Positions 8,603-16,885 of a stretch of 64,000 nucleotides of DNA are shown here, piece after piece. The stretch's first letter is position 1. Every line of letters starts with the position of its first letter. The notes beneath the pieces were generated by a model. The model saw only the letters and a list, made by a program, of their open reading frames with translations. It made no database searches and was not told the origin of the DNA. The translations under genes and the position numbers were made by a program. The stretch is from Gemmatimonadota bacterium (GTDB lineage: Bacteria > Gemmatimonadota > Gemmatimonadetes > Gemmatimonadales > Gemmatimonadaceae): the NCBI GenBank assembly GCA_040388625.1, contig JAZKBK010000002.1, positions 371,703 to 435,702 on the forward strand, in the 5' to 3' direction.

Positions 8603-8649
8603 ACACCCCGCCTGCGCTTTTCCAGCCTGGCGGGGTGTTTTTCGTTTTT
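8603..8649 (+). terminator. Rho-independent terminator
   Basis: A perfect 10-bp stem ACACCCCGCC (8603-8612) / GGCGGGGTGT (8629-8638) with a 16-nt loop is followed by TTTTT-CG-TTTTT. It would end a plus-strand transcript from the 8.2-8.6 kb region. It is one of the few classical terminators in this window. Confidence 0.8.
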
Positions 8650-8839
8650 AGCATGCGTACACGACGCACGCTCTACGGATGCTTCACGCGGCACCACGCA
8701 CTTGCTCGAATCACGCAGGAGGCAAGGATGAAGGCACTATGGACCAAATTCGCAATCCCGGTCTGCACGCCACCAGCGATCTCCGAACGCAACACGCAAC
8801 GTCTGGCGCACCGAAAGGAGGAGGAATCGGAAACCATCA

Positions 8840-9175
8840 ATGGCAACGCAATTAGAAGAAGCGAAAGCGGTAACCGTCAGAGAAATGAAACAGTGCATTG
8901 AAAACGACGCGGATCTGCTGAAGGCACTGCACCACCACGCGGATCTGCACGAAGTAGTGCCGATGGTGCTGGATGTGATCGAACGTGATCCACTTGCATC
9001 GGCTGGAAGCTTTCGCGGTGATCTGCTGCGGGCGCTGATCGAGCTGCCGGCAACGTTCTGGCACGACGATCCGGCGTCGTTCCAGCGCTACAAGGCGGCG
9101 GTTCGCGCAGGTGCCATCGCGCGACTGGCGCTGCCACGCGCGGAGCGGATGGCGTTCTGGACGAACGCGGAGTAA
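8840..9175 (+). CDS. Hypothetical helical protein
   Basis: The product has 111 residues and I do not recognise it. It is mostly helical by appearance, acidic in the N-terminal half (EEAKAVTVREMKQCIENDADLL) with GDLLRALIELPATFWHDDPAS in the middle and a C-terminal LPRAERMAFWTNAE. Start ATG 8840 follows a GGAGGAGGAA purine run. Codon use resembles neighbouring genes and the DksA-like gene follows after 67 nt in the same direction, which supports it as real. No signal peptide or membrane segment. Confidence 0.6.
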   Translation: MATQLEEAKAVTVREMKQCIENDADLLKALHHHADLHEVVPMVLDVIERDPLASAGSFRGDLLRALIELPATFWHDDPASFQRYKAAVRAGAIARLALPRAERMAFWTNAE

Positions 9176-9242
9176 GGGCAGGCCCCTGGGCCTGCCCGTT
9201 GTCGAGGCATCACTGCCATTCACCAGATACAGGAGGACCGAA

Positions 9243-9584
9243 ATGAGATCGACCGGAGCAATATCGAGTGCACAACTGCGCGAGCTGGAGGCGGACATCC
9301 GCTCGGAGCTGGCACGCATCGAGCGATCGCTCGCGCGCGACGCGCAGGAGGAGGCACTCCTCGCGGACAGCTCGTCGCTTCGTGTCGCTTCCGGCACGGC
9401 GAGCGACGGTGGCCTCACGGTCACGCTCACCGGCCGCGTCCATGCTCGGCATGCAGAGCTCACCGAGGCACTGAGGCGCATCGAGGACGGCAGGTATGGT
9501 GTCTGCGGCCACTGCGGGGAGGGAATCGCATATGGACGCCTGCTCGTCGTCCCCGAAGCGACCAACTGCCTGGAGTGCCGATAA
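9243..9584 (+). CDS. DksA/TraR C4-type zinc finger family protein
   Basis: The product has 113 residues. Start ATG 9243 has AGGAGG six or so nucleotides upstream; the longer frame beginning at 9111 overlaps the previous gene and is rejected. The N-terminal half is a coiled-coil hairpin (LRELEADIRSELARIERSLA). The C-terminal half has the DksA/TraR signature: ALRRIEDGRYGVCGHCGEGI and a second CxxC in NCLECR at the extreme C-terminus. Such proteins enter the RNA polymerase secondary channel and modulate initiation, often with ppGpp. Length and ending are typical of short DksA-like proteins; the Asp residues of the E. coli DksA coiled-coil tip are not clearly conserved. Confidence 0.9.
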   Translation: MRSTGAISSAQLRELEADIRSELARIERSLARDAQEEALLADSSSLRVASGTASDGGLTVTLTGRVHARHAELTEALRRIEDGRYGVCGHCGEGIAYGRLLVVPEATNCLECR

Positions 9585-9639
9585 ATGGGCGGCTCCGAGC
9601 GGAAGCGTCTCGTCATGTGGCGTCGCTTAATGTTGATGC

Positions 9640-10653
9640 ATGCAGCCGCCAGAGGACAGAAGGGCTCAGTCACAGATGCCGACACACAAAAGCACCCGCG
9701 GGAAATTCCTGAACCCGTGGCCACACACGCCTCCTCACGGACTGCGTGATGTACTGAAATGGGTCCGGGATCGCCGCAGAACCAGGCGCCCGGACCCGCC
9801 GATGTCGATCTTTCCCCGCGCAACTCCGGCATTTCCCGCACGTGCATCGACTGACGAAGTCGTCGTCACGTGGATAGGCCACTCGAGCTTTCTGCTCCAG
9901 ATCGGGTCCGTGAACATCCTGCTGGATCCGATCTGGAGCAAGCGCGCGTCACCGGTGAGCTTCGCCGGCCCCAAGCGCGCAACGGCACCTGGCGTGAGCT
10001 TCGATTCGCTGCCGCCGATCGATCTGGTGCTTCTTTCACACGACCACTACGACCATCTCGACGTCGCAACGATCCGGCGCATAGGCGCGCAGCATCCGCA
10101 CGCGCAATTCATCGCGCCCATCGGCGTCGGCGCCTGGCTCCGTGCTCGCGGTGCACGGGTCGTGGCGGAGCTGGACTGGTGGCAGAGCGCGCACTTGCAC
10201 AATCTCGACATCACCTGCACACCGGCACAACATTTTTCCGGCAGACGCCCGAACAACCGGGACTCGACGCTCTGGTGCGGCTGGACAATCCGTGCGGGCC
10301 ATCGCGCTGTCTTCTTCGCCGGTGACACAGGACGGCATCCGGAGTTCGGCGAGATCACGCGACGACTCGGCCCGTTCGAGGCTGCTTTCATTCCGATCGG
10401 CGCTTACGATCCGCGCTGGTTCATGCAGCCGGTGCACATGGCGCCGGATGAGGCCGTATCGGCTTATGTCGATGTGGTCGCTGAGAACTCGGGACAGGCA
10501 TGCAGGTTCATCGCGATGCACTGGGGGACCTTCAAGCTCACGGATGAGCCGCTGGATGAGCCACCGGCGCTTACACGCGTGGAGTGGGAAAAGGCGGGGC
10601 TGGAGCCGGAGATGTTATGGGTGATGGCGCACGGTGAGACGCGCAGGGTGTAG
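9640..10653 (+). CDS. MBL-fold hydrolase, NAPE-PLD/UlaG-like
   Basis: The product has 337 residues. A metallo-beta-lactamase fold is shown by VVTWIGHSSFLLQIG, ILLDPIWSKRASP, the zinc motif SHDHYDHLD (HxHxDH), PAQHFSGR, FFAGDTGRHPEF and FIAMHWGTFKL. WIGHSSFLLQ, DPIW and ASPVSFAGPKR are characteristic of N-acylphosphatidylethanolamine phospholipase D-like enzymes. In bacteria these proteins are predicted lipid or phosphodiester hydrolases of uncertain substrate. ATG 9676 (MPTHKS) is an alternative start. The gene converges on the lipoprotein gene at 10981 across repeat copy 4. Confidence 0.9.
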   Translation: MQPPEDRRAQSQMPTHKSTRGKFLNPWPHTPPHGLRDVLKWVRDRRRTRRPDPPMSIFPRATPAFPARASTDEVVVTWIGHSSFLLQIGSVNILLDPIWSKRASPVSFAGPKRATAPGVSFDSLPPIDLVLLSHDHYDHLDVATIRRIGAQHPHAQFIAPIGVGAWLRARGARVVAELDWWQSAHLHNLDITCTPAQHFSGRRPNNRDSTLWCGWTIRAGHRAVFFAGDTGRHPEFGEITRRLGPFEAAFIPIGAYDPRWFMQPVHMAPDEAVSAYVDVVAENSGQACRFIAMHWGTFKLTDEPLDEPPALTRVEWEKAGLEPEMLWVMAHGETRRV

Positions 10654-10664
10654 GTGCGGCCAAC

Positions 10665-10980
10665 GCGGTGGTCATCCGATTTCGATTGCGCGTAAATGGG
10701 CCGGGCGTATGGTGCGGTGAATCGACGTGGTGGTCATCCGATTTCGATTGCGCCGGACGGGGCCAGGCGTGTGGTGCGGTGAATCGACGTGGTGGTCATC
10801 CGATTTCGATTGCGCCGGACGGGGCCAGGCGTGTGGTGCGGTGAATCGACGACGTGGTCATCCGATTCCGATCGCGCGTAACGGGGCCAGGCGCGGAAGA
10901 ATCCGCGCCCTACGCAGGCGTACCAATTCGGCGCGTGGGGGAGGGGACCCAGGCGTGCCATCCACGACGCCTGCGTAGGG
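10665..10980 (+). repeat. Dispersed modular repeat, copy 4
   Basis: This fills the convergent gap between the MBL-fold gene and the lipoprotein gene. Four tandem module A units (GGTCATCCGATTTCGATTGC, GTGGTGCGGTGAATCGACG) with a period of about 65 nt are followed by one hairpin module B (GGCGCGGAAGAATCCGCGCC, near 10889) and one module C (CGCAGGCGTACCAATTCGGC). The right end contains an inverted half-copy of the CTACGCAGGC junction and touches the lipoprotein stop codon at 10981. Confidence 0.85.
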
Positions 10981-11775
10981 TTACGCACGCCCCCGGATCA
11001 CGGATACGGGGGTCACTATCAGGTGCAGGTTGTGGTTGATCCGCACGCCCGTGATTCCGTTCAGCGGTATGTCCTTTCCGGTGATGGTGGTGATCGGGAC
11101 GCCGTTCACGCTGACGTTCGCCGTCTTGCCGCTGACGTCGATCCTGATTCCGTAGAGTCCCTTGCCTGATGCATCCTGCACGGGGATCGACGGGTGCGCG
11201 GTCCAGTCTGTTACGGTGCGGGTGTTCGCGCCGTCGCGGACCTTCACCATGTACTTGCCGTCGCCTCGCACTATGAAATACGTGTACCTGACGGTCGGCG
11301 CGCCGAGGTTGGACGCACCGACGAAGACGCCGAATGCTTCAGGATGTGACGGGGCCTCCAGCTGCTCGAAGGTGGCGGAGACGGTGTACTTGTTGGCTGC
11401 GGTGTCCTTTGGTGAGTACAGGATGTGGGCGGGTCCCGTCTTCACTTCCCAGCGGCCGGGCTCCTTTTCCGAGTACGACGCATCGGAGCTCTTCGCGTTC
11501 GCGTTGTCGAACTGCGCGAGGTATCCGGTTGGCAGGCGGGCGCCGTTCGCAGTGTGGTCGGTGTCGGCAGCAGGCGGTTGCGCGGCGGTCGCGGTGATTG
11601 TGCCGGCGACCGGGGCGGAACTGGAGGACGATGTATCGCTCTTGTTGCACCCGGCGACCAAGGCGACAGCGCCCAATGCGACCGCTGCGAACATCGATGC
11701 GCCCGGTGTGAACTTGCCGGTGAATCGCCGAACAGACTGCGAGATTCCGCGCGTTGGATGATGATGAGATGGCAT
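10981..11775 (-). CDS. Lipoprotein with LamG/DUF1080-like beta-sandwich
   Basis: From ATG 11775 the product has 264 residues; a GTG at 11814 would lengthen it. Basic RRFTGK precedes MFAAVALGAVALVAGC, a lipoprotein signal with lipobox VAGC, then a Ser-rich linker. The rest is beta-rich (KYTVSATFEQLEAPSHPEAFGVFVG, YTYFIVRGDGKYMVKVRDG, YGIRIDVSGKTANVSVNGVP), resembling concanavalin-like carbohydrate-binding or DUF1080 sandwiches. It may bind glycans at the cell surface, but no catalytic residues are assigned. It is divergent from the histone-like gene. Confidence 0.75.
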   Translation of the reverse strand: MPSHHHPTRGISQSVRRFTGKFTPGASMFAAVALGAVALVAGCNKSDTSSSSSAPVAGTITATAAQPPAADTDHTANGARLPTGYLAQFDNANAKSSDASYSEKEPGRWEVKTGPAHILYSPKDTAANKYTVSATFEQLEAPSHPEAFGVFVGASNLGAPTVRYTYFIVRGDGKYMVKVRDGANTRTVTDWTAHPSIPVQDASGKGLYGIRIDVSGKTANVSVNGVPITTITGKDIPLNGITGVRINHNLHLIVTPVSVIRGRA

Positions 11776-11831
11776 TCGTTGGGATGAATCGGCGTGAATT
11801 TCGAATTGTCGCACGGAAAGATATGCACGGA

Positions 11832-11860
11832 TTGCACGAAAAACTCTTGCGCGTTATACA
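11832..11860 (+). promoter_or_regulatory. Sigma-70-type promoter for the histone-like gene
   Basis: TTGCAC (11832-11837), a 17-nt spacer, then TATACA (11855-11860). The predicted transcription start is about 55 nt before the ATG at 11923. The surrounding DNA is more AT-rich than the average of this window, as expected for a promoter. Confidence 0.6.
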
Positions 11861-11922
11861 TTTGTGCGCGATTCTTGCTTGGATTCACGTGAGCTGATTC
11901 AACCAACGTTCCGGAGTAGAGC

Positions 11923-12393
11923 ATGGCAACTAAGAAATCGTCCCGTAAGAGCTCGAGCCGCACTTCCGGTTCACGCACCGGCGCAAAGCGCGGTTCAAAG
12001 TCGAAGGCCAAGAAGGGCACGCGCAAGACCGTTGCTCGGAAGGCAGCGTCCCGCAAGGGCGGTGCACGCAAGACCACTCGTAAAACCACCCGCAAGGCTG
12101 CGACCCGCAAGAGCACCAGAAAGGCCGGCGCGCGCAAGACCGGAGGACGCAAGGCAACCAGTAAGCGTGGCGCGACCAAGGCTGCCGCCAAGCGTGGCCC
12201 AGCGCGCAAGAAGAGTACGGCGCGCAAATCTTCCGCTGTCAAAAAGGCGCGGAAAAGCACCCGTAAGAGCACGCGCAAGCAGTCTCCGGTCACGCGTGTG
12301 AAGCGCGTTGCGGCTGGTATCGCCGAGCAGGTGACGCACGTTGCCGAAGGCGCTGCGACTGCGGTGAGCGATTTCGTGCAGGACAAGTTCTAG
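11923..12393 (+). CDS. Histone H1-like Lys/Arg/Ala-rich DNA-binding protein
   Basis: The product has 156 residues. Start ATG 11923 follows CCGGAGTAGAGC (Shine-Dalgarno GGAG). About 125 residues consist of short basic repeats such as RKTTRKTTRKAATRK and ARKTGGRKATSK, resembling the histone H1 C-terminal tail and bacterial Hc1/AlgP/BpH-type proteins. It should bind DNA nonspecifically and compact the nucleoid or influence transcription. The last 35 residues (VKRVAAGIAEQVTHVAEGAATAVSDFVQDKF) form a non-repetitive amphipathic helix that could mediate self-association. A recognisable promoter lies upstream. Confidence 0.85.
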   Translation: MATKKSSRKSSSRTSGSRTGAKRGSKSKAKKGTRKTVARKAASRKGGARKTTRKTTRKAATRKSTRKAGARKTGGRKATSKRGATKAAAKRGPARKKSTARKSSAVKKARKSTRKSTRKQSPVTRVKRVAAGIAEQVTHVAEGAATAVSDFVQDKF

Positions 12394-12400
12394 GGGGAAT

Positions 12401-12534
12401 CCTTATTCCCGCGACAGCGGGTTCAGAGAACCGTCATTCCCGCGAAAGCGGGAATCCAAGTTCTCGATCTCTGGATGCGATGACAGCAGAAAGTGGGTCG
12501 GCAGCAGATGGATTCCCGCTTCCGCGGGAATGAC
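12401..12534. repeat. REP-like inverted repeat pair (ATTCCCGCGAAAGCGGGAAT type)
   Basis: A hairpin unit of the ATTCCCGCGAAAGCGGGAAT type begins at 12433 and a second one in opposite orientation ends at 12534; a partial copy (ATTCCCGCGACAGCGGG) precedes them at about 12405. Minus-strand translation gives the well-known repeat peptides SFPRKRES and WIPAFAGMT. Such REP/REPIN-type elements are dispersed in many bacterial genomes and are mobilised by RAYT proteins; no RAYT gene is in this window. It lies between the convergent histone-like and hydrolase genes. Confidence 0.75.
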
Positions 12535-12565
12535 GAGGAGATCCGGGTAGCTGGTCCAACCCCAG

Positions 12566-13261
12566 CTATTCCGGGCGCCCTGGCTGGGGCGAGGTTCCGG
12601 GACCAGTCCCCAGCCAGGCGCGCACTTCTTCGAACACGCGCTCGCGGCCGTAGTCCACGGTTATCACATGTCCGCCCTCGTGCGTGAGAACCAGCTTCTT
12701 TGATTCCGTCCTCAGCTCTGCGAATGCCTGCCGCGCACTCTGCGCGGAGATCCGATTGTCGGTTTCGGACTGAATCAACAACGTCGGTGCGGTAATCTCC
12801 GGCAACGCGCGGCGCGCCTTGTTGACCAGCAGCGCGAGCTCGTGGATCGATTTCCCGGTCACCGACCCGTAAGCGAGATTCGCCTCGCGCTCGGCGGGGT
12901 CCAGGATCGAGCGTGTAGTTCGCGAGTGAATGGGCCCGACCACGTTGCTCCACAATCCAGATGTGGCGGAGAGCCAGCGCAGTCGCTTAGGCATTCTGAG
13001 ATACGGCGCGATCAGTACGAGCGAAGGTAGATCGCGCAGCTCGGCGGCCAGTATCGTGGCGATCGATCCACCCATCGAGAGGCCGCCGACGGCGGTCCAC
13101 CTGTGACGGGCGCGCATGGCGAACAGCTCGGCGCGCGCGCTGTCGAGCCACTCGATGTGGGACGACGCGTCCATCGCGCTGATGTTGCGGCCATGGCCCG
13201 GGAGCAGGGGGACGCGAACGTCGAACGCCCGCTCGTGAAGGTACCGGGCGAGGTATGCCAA
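12566..13261 (-). CDS. Alpha/beta hydrolase (carboxylesterase-like), N-terminus uncertain
   Basis: From TTG 13261 the product has 231 residues: LPGHG, the nucleophile elbow GLSMGG, acid IQSETDNRIS and a C-terminal HEGGHVITVD histidine, so the catalytic triad is complete. The reading frame continues in-frame upstream to 13384 and encodes ERGILLLHGFGDTPQT, the family's first strand and oxyanion-hole HGFG. No ATG, GTG or TTG occurs there between the in-frame stop (13385-13387) and 13261. The real protein therefore probably starts upstream of 13261, perhaps at CTG 13324 or by coupling to the crp-like gene whose stop is at 13400. A sequence error is another possibility. Likely esterase with cytoplasmic location; substrate unknown. 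Confidence 0.8.
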   Translation of the reverse strand: MAYLARYLHERAFDVRVPLLPGHGRNISAMDASSHIEWLDSARAELFAMRARHRWTAVGGLSMGGSIATILAAELRDLPSLVLIAPYLRMPKRLRWLSATSGLWSNVVGPIHSRTTRSILDPAEREANLAYGSVTGKSIHELALLVNKARRALPEITAPTLLIQSETDNRISAQSARQAFAELRTESKKLVLTHEGGHVITVDYGRERVFEEVRAWLGTGPGTSPQPGRPE

Positions 13262-13399
13262 CGTTTGAGGTGTGTCGCCGAAACCGTGCAGGAGAAGAAT
13301 CCCCCGCTCGTTGCCGGCGCGCAGGTCAAGCTGACCTGCGCCTTGAATTATGTCTGCTATCGGAATCGATGGGAATGCGAGCCGCTACCGCTCGGTGCT

Positions 13400-14125
13400 C
13401 TACGCTCGGGCCGATTCCCTGGTCATTGGCAGGGGAGTCTGCTCGTCGTACCGCGAAGCGTGATGGCGGGATGCCAACTGCCGCGTATCAATAACAAAGC
13501 ACGAGCCAGCGCGCGACGCTACCCCACCGTTCACCATGCGGCTCAATGCCAGCGCGATGGATTCGCGGGTGGCGCCCACCATCTCACACAGCAGCCGGTG
13601 ATGCGAGGGGTCCAGCTTGAGGGTGGCATCGTCCACCATGAAGCCGGTGTCCTCGCTCAGTCGCATGAGCACTGAGACGAGCCGATCCTCGACGTTGAGC
13701 GACGCGAGCTCCTGCAATCTCTCGAGCAGCGTACTGCGCTCGGCGAGGATCTGGCCGATCAGGGATATCGCGTGGGCGGGCTGCTCTCTCAGGAATGCGC
13801 GAAACTGCTCGCCCCCCAGGTGCAGCGTCTCGACTCCATCGGCGGCCCTGGCATCGGTTACGTAGCAACCGCGCGGAGCGAGTCCCTCGGCTCCGAAGGT
13901 CTCGCCCGGCATTGCTATCCCGCTCACGAAGCCACGTCCGCCCTTCATGGGGCTTCGCAGCACAACGTGGCCGTGCAACACGATGAAGACTCCGTCAGCG
14001 GCTGTACCACTCCGGTACACCTCGAATCCGCTGGGCCAGTGTGCTTTTGCGCCGAACTGGGACGCCGCGATTCGCTCGCTGAGCGACAGTCGCGGCGTCC
14101 GGCGCACCGATGCTACATCATCCAT
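13400..14125 (-). CDS. Crp/Fnr family transcriptional regulator
   Basis: The product has 241 residues. An N-terminal cyclic-nucleotide-binding-like beta barrel (VYRSGTAADGVFIVLHGHVVL, GIAMPGETFGAEGL) is followed by a dimerisation helix (AISLIGQILAERSTLLERLQ) and a C-terminal winged helix with MVGATRESIALALSRMVNGGV, the Crp/Fnr HTH. The four cysteines of Fnr are not present, so it is not an oxygen-sensing Fe-S type; cAMP contact residues are not clearly conserved. It starts 4 nt after the M28 peptidase stop and is followed by the hydrolase, so it is part of a compact operon. Confidence 0.9.
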   Translation of the reverse strand: MDDVASVRRTPRLSLSERIAASQFGAKAHWPSGFEVYRSGTAADGVFIVLHGHVVLRSPMKGGRGFVSGIAMPGETFGAEGLAPRGCYVTDARAADGVETLHLGGEQFRAFLREQPAHAISLIGQILAERSTLLERLQELASLNVEDRLVSVLMRLSEDTGFMVDDATLKLDPSHHRLLCEMVGATRESIALALSRMVNGGVASRAGSCFVIDTRQLASRHHASRYDEQTPLPMTRESARA

Positions 14126-14129
14126 GACC

Positions 14130-16283
14130 TCACTGTGTTCGCAAGCTTCGCGCCGCCGAGTCGAGCAATCCTGCCGCCTTGATAAAACGCTGCGACAGGT
14201 CTGCTATCTCGCGTACAGATAACGCTTCATCTCCAGCCTTCACAGCCTCGTTGATGCTCGGCAATCCGATGTTCGCATAACCGTTGTCGTTGTCGGCTGC
14301 GTAGATCACGTTGCGGAACCATTCACGCTTGCTGACTGGCAGTCCGCCCGCGCGAACGAATGCGCGCTCGACCTGCATGAGCAGCTCATTTGCCTGCTTT
14401 CTCGATGCCGCCGATACGCCCTTTGCGAGCGCTGCATCACGCGTCTCGTTGAACTTGCTCGCGGCTGTCTCCATCACCGTAATCGATGAATCCAGCGCGC
14501 TGAGCGAGACGTTGGTCCAGTGCTTCTCGGCGATGTTCCTGGCCGCGGTCGCTGTGAGGCCGCGCATCGCGCGTGCGTATTCTACATAGTCGTATGGGAT
14601 GATATCGGCGTCGGCGAGACGAGTGATGGCGACAGCGCCCATCACGCCCATGGTAGCGTGATACTTGTAGCCTGGATCGCCGAACTTGCTCATCCAGTGG
14701 TACGAATCGAACGCAGAGTGATACACGCCCATCGGTCCGCCGAATCCCCAATCGGCGATGGGAATGCCGAGGTGATTGTAAAAGCCGGCGAAGTCGGAGC
14801 CGCCGCCTGGATCGCCGATCACCGGCTGTGCGGTGTCGGATTTTATCCGATCGGAGATGCGCCACGCATCATATACCGACCCCTTTCCGGTCGGGCTTGC
14901 GACGACTTTCGTGACGTCGCGGAAGAAGGGACGCAGCGACGGCGATCCACTCGCGCCGAGGTCGGGACCAGTCGTGACTTCATCGAAGTTGATGTATGCA
15001 GTTCCGTCCTTGAAGAGACGGGCGGAATCCTGCTCGACGAATTCCGTGGAGCCCATCAATCCCCATTCTTCAGCGTCCCAGGACGCGAAGACGATTGTAC
15101 GTTTCGGACGATAGCCCTGCTTCACGAGATCGCCGATGGTGCGCGCGGTCTCGAGAATACTGACGGTGCCGCTGATGTTGTCAGCAGCGCCGGGCCCCCA
15201 TGCGTCGCGATGTCCGCCGATGATCACGAGCTGATCGGGGTATTCCGACCCTCGAATGGTGCCGAGCACGTCCCAGATGTCCTTGTACGGATGCGTCTGT
15301 GCGTCGGTGGTGACGACGACACGTGCGCGGACGGGTCCCGGTCCAACGTGATAACGGAACGGCAGGCCGCCCTGCCAGCCGCGCGGAAGCTCGCCACCAC
15401 CGCGCACGTCGCGCAGCAGTTCAGCGGCGTTCTTGTACGACGCGGGGATCACGGGGATGCGTGGCAGGTTCGTCTGATCCAGCGGAATACGTTTCGCGCC
15501 TGGAACGCTCGCGTAATCGGGCGTGGTGGGATCGCCGTTGTCGTTGAAGACACTGCCACGCTGGACGCCGGTCCACGGACGCATCGGCCCTTCAGGATAG
15601 ATATCGCCCCGCGTGAATCCGTCATCCGCAGGGTCGCTGTAGATGATCAGCGCTGCCGCTCCATGCTTCTCGGCTTCGCGTGCCTTGATTCCGCGGTAGG
15701 ATCTTCCGTAGCGCGCAATGACGATCTTGCCCTTTACGGAAATTCCGAGCGAATCGAGCGTCGCGTAATCCTCGATCAGTCCATAGTTGACGTAGACCAC
15801 CTCGCCCGTTGCGTCGCCAGCCGCGCCGTATCCATTGAACGTGAGCAGCTGCGGGTAGCTGAACGACGTCGTGTCCTCGGCGATCGGTCCTTCGGAGAGC
15901 GACAACTCAGCGGCGTCGGGCGACACTCTGTACAGGTGCACACTCGTCGGATGCGGCATGTAGATGCTGTATGTGCGCACCTCCGGGTCGATTCCATATT
16001 TCCTGAGCTCGCGCGCAAAGATGTCACGCGTTCTGGCCTGGGCTGGTGTGCCGGCCATATGCGGTTCCTTCGACAGTTCGCGTGACAGCGAATCAGCATT
16101 TGCAGGCGAGGCGAGCGTGGCGGCTTTCGCTTCGAGCTCGCGCTGATGTTGCGCGTTTGCCGAGGTGAAGCCGACAATCGACGTCTGCGTGTTCTGCGTA
16201 CCTTGCGCCGACGCGAACGGTGCAACTGCAGATGCGCCGGCGAGTGACACTGCTATCGCAGCGGTGAGCCTTGAAATTGTCAT
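14130..16283 (-). CDS. M28 family metallopeptidase, glutamate carboxypeptidase II-like
   Basis: The product has 717 residues with a Sec signal peptide (AVSLAGASAVAPFASAQ). A PA (protease-associated) domain occupies about residues 140-330 (EVVYVNYG, GKIVIARYGRSYRGIKAREAE). The M28 zinc site follows: VIIGGHRDAWGPGAADNISG, SWDAEEWGLMGSTEF and a His in GVYHSAFDSYHW. A C-terminal transferrin-receptor-like dimerisation region completes the GCPII architecture. It should cleave peptides from the C-terminus in the periplasm or outside. Its ATG overlaps the Smr gene stop by one base (TAATG), showing translational coupling. Confidence 0.94.
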   Translation of the reverse strand: MTISRLTAAIAVSLAGASAVAPFASAQGTQNTQTSIVGFTSANAQHQRELEAKAATLASPANADSLSRELSKEPHMAGTPAQARTRDIFARELRKYGIDPEVRTYSIYMPHPTSVHLYRVSPDAAELSLSEGPIAEDTTSFSYPQLLTFNGYGAAGDATGEVVYVNYGLIEDYATLDSLGISVKGKIVIARYGRSYRGIKAREAEKHGAAALIIYSDPADDGFTRGDIYPEGPMRPWTGVQRGSVFNDNGDPTTPDYASVPGAKRIPLDQTNLPRIPVIPASYKNAAELLRDVRGGGELPRGWQGGLPFRYHVGPGPVRARVVVTTDAQTHPYKDIWDVLGTIRGSEYPDQLVIIGGHRDAWGPGAADNISGTVSILETARTIGDLVKQGYRPKRTIVFASWDAEEWGLMGSTEFVEQDSARLFKDGTAYINFDEVTTGPDLGASGSPSLRPFFRDVTKVVASPTGKGSVYDAWRISDRIKSDTAQPVIGDPGGGSDFAGFYNHLGIPIADWGFGGPMGVYHSAFDSYHWMSKFGDPGYKYHATMGVMGAVAITRLADADIIPYDYVEYARAMRGLTATAARNIAEKHWTNVSLSALDSSITVMETAASKFNETRDAALAKGVSAASRKQANELLMQVERAFVRAGGLPVSKREWFRNVIYAADNDNGYANIGLPSINEAVKAGDEALSVREIADLSQRFIKAAGLLDSAARSLRTQ

Positions 16284-16885
16284 TACTGTTCGTCCAGTTC
16301 TTCGAGTGCGTGTTGGATGGCGGCGCGAAGCTCCACTTCGGGATCATCCGCGCCGGATAGAGCGGCGGTAAGCTTGGTGAATTTCGTCATCATCTCCGAC
16401 TCCACGAATCGCTCCGGGTTGTGAACGCCGAGCATGAGGAGCGATGATACAGCGAGCTCTCTGAGCAGCTTGAGCGTTTCGGGGGAAAGGGCTGACAGGG
16501 ACTCCGGGATCGGAAGCGATACCGCGGGCTCGCGGCGGCGATTGGGAGCTTCGAACATCGCTGTCATCGGTGCCAGCGTCACTACGAAGGAGCCCTCGGT
16601 GTGATCCTCCCACTTCGTTATGATGTTGCGTCGCCGAAGGGATGGGAATAGCGCGAGGATGGTCTGTCGTACAACCGCTATTCCGCCCTCGCTTCCATTG
16701 CCGCGGCCGGTGATGATGAGCAGCTCGCCGGCGCGCTCGACCTGCTTGGTGCGGATCCAGCTGTCGGCGCGCGCGCGCGCCGCTTCGGCAGTCGGAAGCG
16801 ACTCCCGGAGGTTAAGCGTTCTCAGAGGTCCGAACCGGATCTCGTCGAACGCTTTCTGAATGTGGCTCGGATAACCGCGTGGCAT
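16283..16885 (-). CDS. Smr-domain protein
   Basis: From ATG 16885 the product has 200 residues (a TTG four codons upstream is possible). The first 90 residues contain an Smr domain: LNLRESLPTAEAARARADSW and ELLIITGRGNGSEGGIAVVR, with the TGRG motif of the MutS2 C-terminal nuclease. Stand-alone Smr proteins are endonucleases that nick DNA or cleave RNA, for example at collided ribosomes. The C-terminal half is a helical region of unknown role (LSPETLKLLRELAVSSLLMLG). First gene of the Smr-M28-Crp-hydrolase operon. Confidence 0.85.
   Translation of the reverse strand: MPRGYPSHIQKAFDEIRFGPLRTLNLRESLPTAEAARARADSWIRTKQVERAGELLIITGRGNGSEGGIAVVRQTILALFPSLRRRNIITKWEDHTEGSFVVTLAPMTAMFEAPNRRREPAVSLPIPESLSALSPETLKLLRELAVSSLLMLGVHNPERFVESEMMTKFTKLTAALSGADDPEVELRAAIQHALEELDEQ

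Noticed and set aside
8840..9175. Possible contact-dependent inhibition immunity protein
   Set aside because: A few phrases seemed similar but no diagnostic motif or CdiA neighbour was seen; left as hypothetical.
12423..12953. 176-residue minus-strand frame containing SSFPRKRES and WIPAFAGMT
   Set aside because: The peptide comes from the REP-like element and the frame overlaps the hydrolase gene.
14520..16085. 521-residue plus-strand frame opposite the M28 peptidase
   Set aside because: The minus-strand frame has clear M28 and PA motifs; this long antisense frame is a shadow of GC-rich codon use.
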